Notes: a model not told the origin generated them from the letters alone. Positions 18,322 to 27,590 are shown, numbered from the stretch's first letter. The stretch is DNA of 50,514 bases from Clostridia bacterium (GCA_017539425.1 JAFYHA010000027.1:1-50514), one strand, 5' to 3'. A program made the numbers and translations.

Positions 18322-18924
18322 ATGGATATTGTCTGCCTGGATATGGAGGGCGTCCTTGTTCCGGAGATCTGGATTGCGTTCGCAGAAGCCTCCGGTATTC
18401 CCGAGCTACGCAGAACGACACGGGACGAGCCGGATTACGACAAACTGATGAAAGGGCGTATCGCCATTCTCAAGGAGCATGGGCTGGGCCTTGCACAGAT
18501 TAAGGAGGTCATCTCCACCATCGAGCCGCTAGACGGCGCAAAAGCGTTTCTGGATGAGCTCCGCACATTGACTCAAGTCATTATCATCAGTGATTCATTC
18601 TATCAGTTTGCGATGCCGCTGATGCCCAAACTTGGATACCCGACGCTGTTTTGTAACACGCTAGAGGCTGCTCCCAACGGAGAAATCACCGGCTATCGTA
18701 TGAGGGTCCAGAACTCCAAACTGACTACGGTAAAGGCACTGCAAAGCATAGGCTTTGATACGATTGCCAGCGGGGACAGTCATAATGATATCGCCATGAT
18801 ACAGGCCAGCAAGGCCGGGTTCCTGTTCAAATCCACTGACGCAATCAAGGCGCAGTACCCGGAGATCCCGGCATATGAGACATTTGACGAATTGCTTTCT
18901 GCGATCAAGGGCGCGCTAAGTTAG
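18322..18924 (+). CDS. thrH: ThrH: phosphoserine phosphatase / homoserine phosphotransferase
   Basis: ThrH is an HAD-superfamily enzyme, described in Pseudomonas, that dephosphorylates phosphoserine and can pass the phosphate to homoserine, giving the direct precursor of threonine. The 200-residue protein starts CLDMEGVLVPEIWIAFAE; the DxE in place of the usual DxD motif is a mark of ThrH. It also has SDSFYQF and the HAD motif GDSHNDIAMI. It begins two bases after ridA, in one operon with a threonine-degrading enzyme. Confidence 0.9.
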   Translation: MDIVCLDMEGVLVPEIWIAFAEASGIPELRRTTRDEPDYDKLMKGRIAILKEHGLGLAQIKEVISTIEPLDGAKAFLDELRTLTQVIIISDSFYQFAMPLMPKLGYPTLFCNTLEAAPNGEITGYRMRVQNSKLTTVKALQSIGFDTIASGDSHNDIAMIQASKAGFLFKSTDAIKAQYPEIPAYETFDELLSAIKGALS

Positions 18925-18934
18925 AGAACGCGGT

Positions 18935-19642
18935 ATGGAAAGAATATGGGAAGTGATCTCCTCGCTGGTGACGGACTTTAACAGTCTGTTTACAAGCGGG
19001 GAAGGGGTTTCAAGAATTCGCGATCGCCTGGCGGACCCGGTTTGCTATGTCCTGTTTGCCTTGCTTGTCGTGGTGGGGGTGATCCTGTCCCTGCACGGGT
19101 ATAAGCTGGCGAAATTTGCAATCATTACCGCATCGGTGGGCGCAGGCTTTACCTTTGGCCTCGGTGTAGTCAACCCGTTCATTCTGGCACATATAGAAAT
19201 GACACCGGAAGAAGCCGTCTGGCTGGTCTGGGTAGCCCCGGTGGCACTGGCCATAATTTTTGCCGTACTGATGATCCGGTTCGTAAGGTTTGCGTTTTTT
19301 GCAATCGGCGGATTGGGAGGATTCTATGTCGGGCACTGGATTTCCGCTCTTGTGGGAGCGGATACGGTCGTAACGATGATTTTCGTTTCGCTCGGCATCC
19401 TGCTGTTTGGCCTTCTTGTCATGGCCATTCGCAAACTGGTCCTGAAGATCGGAATCGCGATTCTGGGCGCGCTTATGGCCGCGTTCGGAACAGGCGGCAT
19501 TTTTGTGACGGCCGGGCTTCCGCAGGCCTATGTTCCGGCATTGACGATCGTGTTTTTTGCCACGGTCACACTTGCCGTTGTGTATGCCTGTCTTCGCAAG
19601 AGCGGGCGTTCGTCCCGGTTTCAATCCTTTGATGAGGAGTGA
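18935..19642 (+). CDS. Polytopic membrane protein (DUF4203/TMEM198-like)
   Basis: The 235-residue protein has about seven membrane segments from residue 32 on, with small glycine-rich helices (GAGFTFGLGVV, AIGGLGGFYVGHWISALVG, LGALMAAFGTGGIFVT) that resemble the DUF4203 (TMEM198-like) pattern. Function is unknown. It begins ten bases after thrH and probably ends that operon. The N-terminal 30 residues are cytoplasmic and mixed in charge. Confidence 0.75.
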   Translation: MERIWEVISSLVTDFNSLFTSGEGVSRIRDRLADPVCYVLFALLVVVGVILSLHGYKLAKFAIITASVGAGFTFGLGVVNPFILAHIEMTPEEAVWLVWVAPVALAIIFAVLMIRFVRFAFFAIGGLGGFYVGHWISALVGADTVVTMIFVSLGILLFGLLVMAIRKLVLKIGIAILGALMAAFGTGGIFVTAGLPQAYVPALTIVFFATVTLAVVYACLRKSGRSSRFQSFDEE

Positions 19643-19671
19643 CAAGCCGAAAAAAGAAGCTGGCCTTGTCA
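19640..19671 (+). terminator. Hairpin at the end of the GH92-thrH operon, no U-tract
   Basis: TGACAAG (19640-19646, containing the stop codon) pairs with CTTGTCA (19665-19671). No T-run follows, so it may be an mRNA 3' end structure rather than a classical terminator. Confidence 0.4.
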
Positions 19672-19689
19672 CAGGAGCAAATCCGTATC

Positions 19690-19719
19690 TTGACGGATAG
19701 GCCCAAAGAGTAGTATAAT
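19690..19719 (+). promoter_or_regulatory. nifJ promoter
   Basis: TTGACG (19690-19695) and TATAAT (19714-19719) are 18 bases apart. The predicted transcript begins about 80 bases upstream of the nifJ ATG. An AT-rich inverted repeat (ATAGAAAA 19718-19725 / TTTTCTAT 19731-19738) overlaps the start point. Confidence 0.8.
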
Positions 19720-19770
19720 AGAAAAGATGTTTTTCTATCATTTTTTTGATGTAGACAAATAATAATTGAT

Positions 19771-19786
19771 TGTTCCGCGAGGAACA
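19771..19786. promoter_or_regulatory. Inverted repeat before nifJ
   Basis: TGTTCC and GGAACA are separated by GCGA, ending a few bases before the AGGAGG ribosome site. It may be an operator or a hairpin in the 5' untranslated region. It resembles parS in shape but differs at four of 16 positions. Confidence 0.4.
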
Positions 19787-19806
19787 CGATCAGGAGGAAT
19801 AAGCAT

Positions 19807-22800
19807 ATGGCAATCCAACGGAAAAAGGTTTCCATGGACGGAAACCAGGCGGCCGCAACAGTCAGCTATGCATTTACTGAAGTGGCAGGCATTTACCCGA
19901 TCACACCGTCCAGCCCGATGGCGGACTATGTGGATCAGTGGGCGGCCCAGGGCCTGAAGAACATTTTCGGCTCTACCGTCAAGGTCATTGAGATGCAGTC
20001 CGAAGCAGGAGCGGCCGGAACGGTTCACGGCTCACTTGCAGCCGGTGCACTGACCACAACCTACACGGCGTCCCAGGGACTTCTTCTGATGATCCCGAAC
20101 ATGTACAAGATTTCCGGCGAACTTCTTCCCGGCGTCTTCCACGTGTCTGCCCGCTGCGTAGCTACACATGCGCTGAACATTTTCGGCGACCATTCCGACA
20201 TCTATTCCTGCCGTCAGACCGGTTTTGCGTTCCTGGCGGAGACCAATCCGCAGGAGATTATGGACCTGGGCGCAGTCGCGCACCTGTCTGCGATCAAGGG
20301 CCGCGTTCCGTTCTTAAACTTCTTTGACGGATTCCGCACCTCTCATGAGATTCAGAAGATCGAGGTCTGGGATTATGATGATCTGGCCAAGATGGTGGAT
20401 ATGGACGCAGTCAAGGCGTTCCGTGAACACGCGCTGAACCCTGAGCATCCGGCACTGCGCGGATCCGCGGAAAACGGAGACATTTTCTTCCAGCATCGTG
20501 AAGCGGCCAACAAGTACTATGATGCGTTGCCCGCTATCGTGGAAGACTATATGAATCAGGTCAACGAGAAACTCGGCACGGATTACAAGCTCTTCAACTA
20601 CTACGGCGCTGCGGATGCAGACCGCGTCATCGTAGCTATGGGTTCGATCTGCGACGTCGCCGAGGAGGTAATCGATTATCTGATGGCTCACGGCGAGAAG
20701 GTCGGCCTGGTCAAGGTTCGCCTCTATCGTCCGTTCGTCGCGGAAAAGTTGGCCGAGGCGCTGCCTAAGACCGTGAAACAGATCGCAGTTCTGGACAGAA
20801 CGAAAGAGCCCGGCGCGCTGGGCGAACCGCTCTATCTGGACGTTGTTGCCGCTCTGAGCCGTACAGGCGTCAAAGCGAACGTGGTCGGAGGCCGTTATGG
20901 TCTCGGATCCAAGGATACTCCTCCTGCATCCATCTTTGCAGTATACGAGAATCTGTCCAAGAAAGAGCCGAAGAACAATTTCTCGATCGGTATCGTGGAC
21001 GATGTGACCGGACAGTCTCTGGAAGAGAAACCGGCTCCGGATACCGCCCCTGCGGGTACAACGGCATGCAAGTTCTGGGGTCTGGGCGGCGACGGAACTG
21101 TCGGCGCGAACAAGAACTCCATCAAGATCATCGGCGACCATACGGACAAATACATTCAGGCCTATTTCCAGTATGACTCCAAGAAGACAGGCGGCGTAAC
21201 CATTTCTCACCTGCGCTTCGGAGACAAGCCCATCAAATCCCCGTACTACATCAACAAGGCGGACTTCGTGGCTTGCCACAACCAGGCATACATCAAGAAG
21301 TATCACATTGTTGAAGACGTCAAACCGGGCGGCACGTTCCTCCTGGACTGCATCTGGTCTCCAGAGGAACTGGAAGATCATCTGCCCGCTTCCGTGAAGA
21401 AATACATTGCGGTCAACGGCATCAAGTTCTATACGATCAATGCGACCAGCCTTGCCATGAACAAGATCGGCAACGCAAAAGTCAAGAACACCATCCTTCA
21501 GTCCGCGTTCTTCTCGCTGGCCAACCTGCTTCCGAAGGATGAAGCTGTTGAATATATGAAGAAGATGGCCTATAAGTCCTATATCAAGAAGGGCCAGGCC
21601 ATGGTGGATCTCAACTATGCGGCTATCGATGCCGGTGCGGACGCCTATGTGCAGATTCAGGTCCCCGAAGCATGGAAGACCTGCGCTCCGGACGCTCCCG
21701 AAGCACCGTTCGTGTCTGACAGAGCCGACCTGGAAGAGTATGTCAACAACATCGTTGTTCCCGTTACCCGTATGGACGGCGACAAACTGCCGGTTTCCGC
21801 TTTCGTGAAGTACGAAGACGGTCAGTATCCGCAGGGTGCTGCAGCCAGTGAGAAGCGCGGTGTGGCTGTTCTGGTTCCGCAGTGGAATCCGGACAAGTGC
21901 GCACAGTGCAACAACTGCTCGTTTGTCTGCCCGCATGCGGCACTCCGTCCGTTTGCCATGACCGAGGAAGAGGCGAAAGGCGCTCCTGCAGCGACCAAGT
22001 TCGCAGCCCGTCCGGTCGTGAAGACCAACTACAAATTTACCGTGGCTATTTCTCCGCTGGATTGCATGGGATGCACGCTGTGCGTGAAGGCATGCCCGAT
22101 CAACGCGACGGCCGAAAAGAAGGCGCTTGAAGCGGCCAAGGCCAATGGAGTCACCGACCCGAAGGAACTGGCCAAGGTGAAGCCGAACAAAGCGGATCTG
22201 GCCATCTATATGGTCCCGCAGGCGGATGCTGCGGATCAGCAGGCTCCGTTTGACTATGCTGTCGCCAATGTGGCGGAAAAGCCGGAACTGATCAATGCTA
22301 CCGTCAAGGGAAGCCAGTTCAAGCAGCCGCTGCTTGAGTTCTCGGGTTCCTGCGCCGGATGCGCGGAGACCTCCTACGCGAGACTGGTTACACAGTTGTT
22401 CGGCGAACGGATGTACATCTCCAACGCAACCGGATGCTCCTCCATCTGGGGCGGTTCCGCACCGGCTACGCCGTATACGGTCAACCGTGAAACCGGCCGC
22501 GGTCCGGCATGGGCCAACTCCCTGTTCGAGGACAACGCCGAGCATGGCCTTGGCATTGAACTTGGCCAGAAAGTCATCCGCAACCGTGCGGTCGAGATGA
22601 TCAAGGCACTGAGCCCTGCGGACGAAGCAGACAAGGCTGTCATCCAGGCATATCTGGACACTTTGGAGAACGGCGCCGCAAACCAGAAGGCAACCGAAGA
22701 GCTGATCAAAGTTCTGGAGAAGAATGCCGCTGCGGGCTGCGATTCCTGCGCCGCTATCCTGGCGTACAAGGATTACCTCGCCAAGAAATCCATCTGGATC

Positions 22801-23430
22801 TTCGGCGGCGACGGATGGGCTTATGATATCGGATTCGGCGGTCTGGACCATGTCCTGGCATCCGGCGAAGACGTCAATGTGTTTGTCTTTGATACTGAGG
22901 TATATTCCAACACCGGCGGACAGGCTTCCAAGGCCTCCAATATCGGTCAGGTCGCTCAATTTGCGGCTGCCGGCAAGGCCATCGGCAAGAAGAATCTTGC
23001 GGAGATCGCAATGTCCTACGGCTATGTCTACGTCGCACAGGTCGCTATGGGTGCGGATATGAACCAGCTCCTGAAGGCCCTGACTGAGGCGGAAGCCTAC
23101 AACGGACCGTCCCTGATCATTGGCTACGCACCTTGCGAAATGCACGGTGTCAAGGGCGGAATGCAGAACTGCCAGCTCGAGATGAAGAAGGCTGTTGACG
23201 CAGGCTACTGGCAGATGTTCAGATACAATCCGACTCTGGAAACCAACAAACTGACCGTGGATTCCAAGGCTCCGGTTGCGGATTACATCTCCTTCATCAA
23301 GTCCGAGACGCGGTATGCACGGCTTGAGCAGACCTTCCCGGAACGCGCCGCAGAACTCTTTGCCAAGGCGGATGCTACGGCTAAGGCGCGCTACGATCGT
23401 CTGGTCAAGATGAGCGAGCTTTACAAATAA
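19807..23430 (+). CDS. nifJ: Pyruvate:ferredoxin (flavodoxin) oxidoreductase
   Basis: The enzyme oxidatively decarboxylates pyruvate to acetyl-CoA and CO2 and reduces ferredoxin, a central step of anaerobic fermentation. The 1207-residue single chain has all PFOR domains in order. These are the N-terminal pyruvate-binding domain (YPITPSSPMADYVDQW), the CoA and gamma domains, two [4Fe-4S] clusters (Cys698/701/704/708 and Cys753/756/759/763), and the TPP domain with the third-cluster cysteines (Cys849, Cys852), ATGCSSIWGG and GGDGWAYDIGFGGLDHVLASG. The ATG is preceded by a perfect AGGAGG. The gene is monocistronic between its own promoter and a terminator, and its codon use looks strongly optimised, as in a highly expressed gene. 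Confidence 0.98.
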   Translation: MAIQRKKVSMDGNQAAATVSYAFTEVAGIYPITPSSPMADYVDQWAAQGLKNIFGSTVKVIEMQSEAGAAGTVHGSLAAGALTTTYTASQGLLLMIPNMYKISGELLPGVFHVSARCVATHALNIFGDHSDIYSCRQTGFAFLAETNPQEIMDLGAVAHLSAIKGRVPFLNFFDGFRTSHEIQKIEVWDYDDLAKMVDMDAVKAFREHALNPEHPALRGSAENGDIFFQHREAANKYYDALPAIVEDYMNQVNEKLGTDYKLFNYYGAADADRVIVAMGSICDVAEEVIDYLMAHGEKVGLVKVRLYRPFVAEKLAEALPKTVKQIAVLDRTKEPGALGEPLYLDVVAALSRTGVKANVVGGRYGLGSKDTPPASIFAVYENLSKKEPKNNFSIGIVDDVTGQSLEEKPAPDTAPAGTTACKFWGLGGDGTVGANKNSIKIIGDHTDKYIQAYFQYDSKKTGGVTISHLRFGDKPIKSPYYINKADFVACHNQAYIKKYHIVEDVKPGGTFLLDCIWSPEELEDHLPASVKKYIAVNGIKFYTINATSLAMNKIGNAKVKNTILQSAFFSLANLLPKDEAVEYMKKMAYKSYIKKGQAMVDLNYAAIDAGADAYVQIQVPEAWKTCAPDAPEAPFVSDRADLEEYVNNIVVPVTRMDGDKLPVSAFVKYEDGQYPQGAAASEKRGVAVLVPQWNPDKCAQCNNCSFVCPHAALRPFAMTEEEAKGAPAATKFAARPVVKTNYKFTVAISPLDCMGCTLCVKACPINATAEKKALEAAKANGVTDPKELAKVKPNKADLAIYMVPQADAADQQAPFDYAVANVAEKPELINATVKGSQFKQPLLEFSGSCAGCAETSYARLVTQLFGERMYISNATGCSSIWGGSAPATPYTVNRETGRGPAWANSLFEDNAEHGLGIELGQKVIRNRAVEMIKALSPADEADKAVIQAYLDTLENGAANQKATEELIKVLEKNAAAGCDSCAAILAYKDYLAKKSIWIFGGDGWAYDIGFGGLDHVLASGEDVNVFVFDTEVYSNTGGQASKASNIGQVAQFAAAGKAIGKKNLAEIAMSYGYVYVAQVAMGADMNQLLKALTEAEAYNGPSLIIGYAPCEMHGVKGGMQNCQLEMKKAVDAGYWQMFRYNPTLETNKLTVDSKAPVADYISFIKSETRYARLEQTFPERAAELFAKADATAKARYDRLVKMSELYK

Positions 23431-23454
23431 TACAGACGAGAAATCGCTGTCACA

Positions 23455-23494
23455 AGCGGACCGGCGCAAGTAATTTCGTCGGTCCGCTATTTTA
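23455..23494 (+). terminator. Terminator after nifJ
   Basis: The nine-base arms AGCGGACCG (23455-23463) and CGGTCCGCT (23480-23488) pair and are followed by ATTTTA. Confidence 0.7.
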
Positions 23495-23509
23495 AAACCG
23501 GAGCAGGAT

Positions 23510-25177
23510 ATGCAAAAAGAAATACAGCAAAACTATGTCCAGTGGACCACCTCGCCCGCATTTGACGAAGCTACAAGGGCCGAATTGAGAGCAATAGCAG
23601 ACGATGAAAACGAACTGTTCGAAAGATTCCGCTGCAACCTGGATTTCGGAACGGGCGGACTTAGGGGCATCATGGGCGCGGGCACTAACCGAATGAACCG
23701 ATATACCGTCGGGAAGGCCACGCTGGGTCTGGCCAACCGGCTCAGTCATTCCGGGAAAGACAATTGTAAAGTCGCCATCGCGTTCGACACCCGGCTGCAC
23801 AGCGCGGAATTTGCGGGTGTGTCAGCAGATGTGCTGAGTGCAAAAGGCATTGAAGTCTATCTTTTCGACCGTCCGGTTCCGACTCCGGTACTGTCGTTTG
23901 CCGTCCGGTATCTGCGTTGCGACGCGGGTATCGTGCTCACGGCCAGTCACAATCCGAAGATCTACAACGGATACAAAGTATACGATGAAACCGGATGCCA
24001 GTTGAACATTGAGGATGCGGAAGATCTGATTTCCTACGTCAATGCAATCGTAGACTGGGAAAGCATTCCTCGTGAAGGGGATCCTAAAAAGATCCATACG
24101 GTCGGGTCAAAGGTTTTGGATGCCTTTGTCGAGGCTGTTCTGAAGCAGTCCCGAATCCGGGATGCTGCGGTTAAGGCAAACCTCAGAATCGTATATACGC
24201 CCTTGCACGGGTCCGGCCTTCTTCCGGTAACGGCTGCACTGGAGGCAGACGGCTTTACCAATGTGACGGTAGTTCGCGAGCAGGCTGTCCAGGACGGAAA
24301 TTTCCCAACCGTCAAAAGTCCTAACCCGGAAGAGCATGCGGCCCTGAATATGGGGCTGACGCTGGCCAAGGCCATTGGAGCGGATATCGTGCTGGGCACC
24401 GATCCGGACTCGGATCGCGTCGGCATCGGAGTGCGCTGCCGGGACGGGGAATACCGGTTGCTGACCGGAAATCAGGTCGGCGCAATGCTTGTGGATTTTG
24501 TCCTGGCGAACACGGATCTTTCCGTGTGTGGTTGCAAAACGCCCACGATCGTCAAAACGGTCGTGACCGGAGAGCTTGGGGCGGACGCAGCCCGAGCGCA
24601 CGGGGCGGACGTGGTCGATGTGCTGACCGGTTTTAAATTCATCGGTGACCGGATGAACCGGTATGAGGCAGGAAAAGAGAACCGGGCCTACATAATGGGC
24701 TATGAAGAGAGCTACGGCTATCTGATCGGTGAGCACGCCCGGGACAAAGATGCGGTCGTCAGCGTGATGCTGATCTGTGAAATGGCCGCAGCCTGCAAGG
24801 CCGAGGGCAAAACCCTTGAGGACCGTCTGGAGGAACTCTATAAGGAGCACGGATTCTATCTGGATACTCTGGATTCCAAGACGTACGAGGGTGCTGCCGG
24901 CATGGAGAAGATCGCCTCGCTGATGCACGACCTTCGGATACACGCCCAAACGGAACTGCCGGAAAAAGCCAATCTGGTGGATTTCGAGCAAGGAGTTGCG
25001 GATCTTCCCAGATCCAACGTGCTGAAATTTGTGTTCGCGGACGGATCCTGGGCAGCCGTAAGACCTTCGGGTACCGAACCGAAAATCAAATTCTACTATT
25101 CGGTCAAGGCGGAAAGCCGAGCTGCCGCTCAGGAAAGGCTCGAACGCATCCGCAGCGTCATGGAACGAAACACCTAA
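23510..25177 (+). CDS. pgcA: Alpha-D-phosphohexomutase (phosphoglucomutase/phosphomannomutase)
   Basis: The enzyme interconverts hexose 1- and 6-phosphates. The 555-residue protein has the four family domains: FGTGGLRGIMGAG, the phosphoserine loop TASHNPKIYNGYKVYD (Ser146), the metal loop DPDSDR (Asp298/300/302), the sugar loop GYEESYGYLIG and the C-terminal phosphate loop RPSGTEPKIKFY. Its length matches the Bacillota PgcA / eukaryotic PGM2-like group. mutY begins three bases after it, so the two are co-transcribed. Whether glucose, mannose or pentose phosphates are preferred cannot be decided here. Confidence 0.93.
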   Translation: MQKEIQQNYVQWTTSPAFDEATRAELRAIADDENELFERFRCNLDFGTGGLRGIMGAGTNRMNRYTVGKATLGLANRLSHSGKDNCKVAIAFDTRLHSAEFAGVSADVLSAKGIEVYLFDRPVPTPVLSFAVRYLRCDAGIVLTASHNPKIYNGYKVYDETGCQLNIEDAEDLISYVNAIVDWESIPREGDPKKIHTVGSKVLDAFVEAVLKQSRIRDAAVKANLRIVYTPLHGSGLLPVTAALEADGFTNVTVVREQAVQDGNFPTVKSPNPEEHAALNMGLTLAKAIGADIVLGTDPDSDRVGIGVRCRDGEYRLLTGNQVGAMLVDFVLANTDLSVCGCKTPTIVKTVVTGELGADAARAHGADVVDVLTGFKFIGDRMNRYEAGKENRAYIMGYEESYGYLIGEHARDKDAVVSVMLICEMAAACKAEGKTLEDRLEELYKEHGFYLDTLDSKTYEGAAGMEKIASLMHDLRIHAQTELPEKANLVDFEQGVADLPRSNVLKFVFADGSWAAVRPSGTEPKIKFYYSVKAESRAAAQERLERIRSVMERNT

Positions 25178-25180
25178 ACC

Positions 25181-26338
25181 ATGGGGCAGATGACGGAGAA
25201 AATCTCGGAGATTAAATCGTGTGTGACCCGGTTGCTGGACTGGTACCGGCGGAACGCTAGGGATCTCCCTTGGCGGCGGGATATCACACCGTATCGGGTA
25301 TGGGTCTCGGAGATCATGCTGCAGCAAACGCGCGTGGAGGCGGTCAGGCCGTACTATGAGAGGTTTTTGAAAGAACTCCCTACGATCCGGGATCTGGCCG
25401 GAGCGGACGATCGGGTTCTGATGAAACTGTGGGAAGGCCTGGGGTACTATAGCCGTGTGCGTAATATGCAGAAGGCGGCCAGGGACATCTGCGAACGGTT
25501 TGGCGGACAGATGCCCGGCAATTATGAGGATATCCGGTCCCTGTGCGGGATCGGAGACTATACGGCCGGCGCCATTGCATCCTTTGCGTTCGGACTGCCC
25601 TATCCTGCGGTAGACGGGAACGTGCTGCGCGTGATGGCCAGACTGACCGGAAACGGGGGAGACATCCTCAATCCCTCCGTCAGGAAACAGCTGACCGCAG
25701 CTGTAGAGGATATTCTTCCCAACGATGTTCCGGCCGAATTCAATCAGGCGATGATCGAGATCGGTGCGACCGTCTGCAAACCGAACGGCGTAGCCGGGGG
25801 ACCGGTTTGTAAGGGATGCCCGTTTGAAACGGCTTGTCAAGCTCACCGAATGGGAAGAGAGACCGAACTCCCTGTCAGGGTCGTCAAGACCCGGCGCAGG
25901 GAGGAAGACCGGACCGTATTCAAACTTTGGAGCGGCGACCGCTGCGCCGTCTGTCGCAGACCGGAAAGAGGCCTGTTGTCCGGACTGTATGAGTTCCCGA
26001 ACGTAAAAGGACATCTCTCCATGGAGGAAGCGCTCAATACCGTTCGAAAGATGGGATTTGAGCCCTTGCAGATCCTGCCCATGGCCCGGGCCGAACATGT
26101 GTTTTCACATCTGGTCTGGCATCTGATCGGGTGGAGCGTGCGAATCGGAGACGTTGAACCGGACGAAACTCTCCCGTATCAGTTTTTTTTGCAGAGTGAC
26201 ATCAAAAAGAGGATTCCGATCCCGGCGGCGTTTGCCGCTTACGCCGGGCAAAACAGCTGGACGGACGGAACGGAACCGCAGGAAAGGGTAATGACCGGGG
26301 CAGGCCCGGCCGATCAGCAAAATGGAAAAACAAAGTAA
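25181..26338 (+). CDS. mutY: Adenine DNA glycosylase MutY
   Basis: MutY removes adenine mispaired with 8-oxoguanine. The 385-residue protein has the helix-hairpin-helix glycosylase domain with catalytic Glu44 (SEIMLQQTRVE) and Asp145 (AVDGNVLRV). A [4Fe-4S] motif follows at Cys199, 210, 213 and 219, then a C-terminal NUDIX-like domain that reads 8-oxoguanine. The first cysteine spacing is ten residues instead of the usual six, because of a VAGG-like insertion. Its 3' end overlaps the next gene by 17 bases. An alternative ATG lies at 25190. Confidence 0.93.
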   Translation: MGQMTEKISEIKSCVTRLLDWYRRNARDLPWRRDITPYRVWVSEIMLQQTRVEAVRPYYERFLKELPTIRDLAGADDRVLMKLWEGLGYYSRVRNMQKAARDICERFGGQMPGNYEDIRSLCGIGDYTAGAIASFAFGLPYPAVDGNVLRVMARLTGNGGDILNPSVRKQLTAAVEDILPNDVPAEFNQAMIEIGATVCKPNGVAGGPVCKGCPFETACQAHRMGRETELPVRVVKTRRREEDRTVFKLWSGDRCAVCRRPERGLLSGLYEFPNVKGHLSMEEALNTVRKMGFEPLQILPMARAEHVFSHLVWHLIGWSVRIGDVEPDETLPYQFFLQSDIKKRIPIPAAFAAYAGQNSWTDGTEPQERVMTGAGPADQQNGKTK

Positions 26339-27590
26339 GTTTTCGATTTATACTACAGACAATGAAAAGCGGTGGTTCTTCGGAACCGGTGCCGTTGCGA
26401 TCGTCTGCATTGTGGTTGCGCTGGTGTTTCTGATTCTGGCACTGGTGTCCGCATCCGGCATGTTTACCGGCAATTATTCCGAAGTCAAGCGGATCGAGTT
26501 CTACCGGGCTACAACTGCGGAAGAGGAAGGATACGACGACGAGTATACCAAGTGCCAGGTCGAATTTCTGGATGAAGATGAGACCTATTCCTGCCTGGTG
26601 GAGTACAAATACGAAGACTGGGAAGAACTAGCCGATGACGAGCATTTCCTCGGGTATGTTTACCTGTATGAGGGCGATCAGTATATCGCTTCAAAGGAGG
26701 CACTGGATGAAAGCGGGCTCCGCAACAGCATCTATACCGCCCGTACAGACGCGATTTCCGGGCAACTGAATGTTGTGCTCTCCATCGGACTTGTAGCCAT
26801 CGGCTTTGTGGTCATGTCCCTGTTCGGACGCCGGTTCTCGCTCTATGAAAAGTGCTGGTTTCTGGGCATTATGATCATGGCTGCGGTCGTGGCCATTCTG
26901 TTCCCGGAGAGCGAGATCAACGGAGTCAGCGGAATCGTGATCATGGGACTGTATCTGCTCGATACGTTCCTGAACATTTTGTGCGAGCTGCTCATTTCCA
27001 AACAGAGCAAATGGAACTTCATCGTTTCGCTGTTTGTGGAATTTACCGAGATCGCAATCTGTATCGTGCTGGCCTACCGGTTTGCCACGATGGCGTCTAC
27101 CTTGCTGTTCTGGATCCCGTGTGATATCATCAGTTTCATCAACTGGCACAGGCATCCCGACAAGATCGAGGAAGAACTGACCGTGGTCCGGAGACTCAAG
27201 GGCTGGCAGGAGGTCCTGATCCTGGCCGGCATCGCAGTCTGGACAGTGGGCATTGGATATCTGCTTACGCTTATGGATTTCGGGACAGAACTGTTCAACG
27301 GAAACCAGACGGCGTATATCGTGACCTGTTATATGGATGCATGCGTGACTGCGGTCGGGATCTGCAACGGACTGTTTATCCTGTTCCGGTTCCGCGAGCA
27401 GTGGATTGCATGGTACATTGACGCCGTTCTGGAGGCGGTCATCAACATTCTTTCCGGGCAGTACGTTCTGTTGGTGCTCAAGCTGGGCTATTTTACCAAC
27501 ACGACATACGGGTATATCCGGTGGACGAAATACATCCACTCGCGCGAAGCGGTACCGGCCGGAGCCGAGATTTCCGAGCCCAAGCCCTAA
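26322..27590 (+). CDS. PnuC-like nicotinamide riboside transporter with N-terminal extension
   Basis: PnuC proteins carry nicotinamide riboside across the membrane for NAD synthesis. The C-terminal 270 residues contain about seven membrane segments and PnuC-like features such as WIPCDIISFINW, the RFREQWIAWYIDAVLEAVIN stretch and the ending TYGYIRWTKY. The total of 422 residues is well above the usual 200-260. The extra N-terminus has one membrane segment (about 22-47) followed by an acidic, Tyr-rich domain to about 140 that would lie outside the cell. It overlaps mutY by 17 bases. Assignment to PnuC rests on remembered motifs and is moderately sure. Confidence 0.7.
   Translation: MEKQSKFSIYTTDNEKRWFFGTGAVAIVCIVVALVFLILALVSASGMFTGNYSEVKRIEFYRATTAEEEGYDDEYTKCQVEFLDEDETYSCLVEYKYEDWEELADDEHFLGYVYLYEGDQYIASKEALDESGLRNSIYTARTDAISGQLNVVLSIGLVAIGFVVMSLFGRRFSLYEKCWFLGIMIMAAVVAILFPESEINGVSGIVIMGLYLLDTFLNILCELLISKQSKWNFIVSLFVEFTEIAICIVLAYRFATMASTLLFWIPCDIISFINWHRHPDKIEEELTVVRRLKGWQEVLILAGIAVWTVGIGYLLTLMDFGTELFNGNQTAYIVTCYMDACVTAVGICNGLFILFRFREQWIAWYIDAVLEAVINILSGQYVLLVLKLGYFTNTTYGYIRWTKYIHSREAVPAGAEISEPKP

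Noticed and set aside
19771..19786. Fifth parS site before nifJ
   Set aside because: TGTTCCGCGAGGAACA differs from the four perfect parS sites at four positions, including the central CACGTG core.
20314..23469. A very long open frame (about 1050 codons) on the reverse strand, opposite nifJ
   Set aside because: It is an antisense shadow caused by the strong codon bias of nifJ. It has no recognisable domains, and all PFOR motifs are on the forward strand.
24107..26098. Long reverse-strand frame opposite the phosphohexomutase and mutY genes
   Set aside because: The forward-strand genes have complete family motifs. The antisense product is Arg/His-rich and has none.
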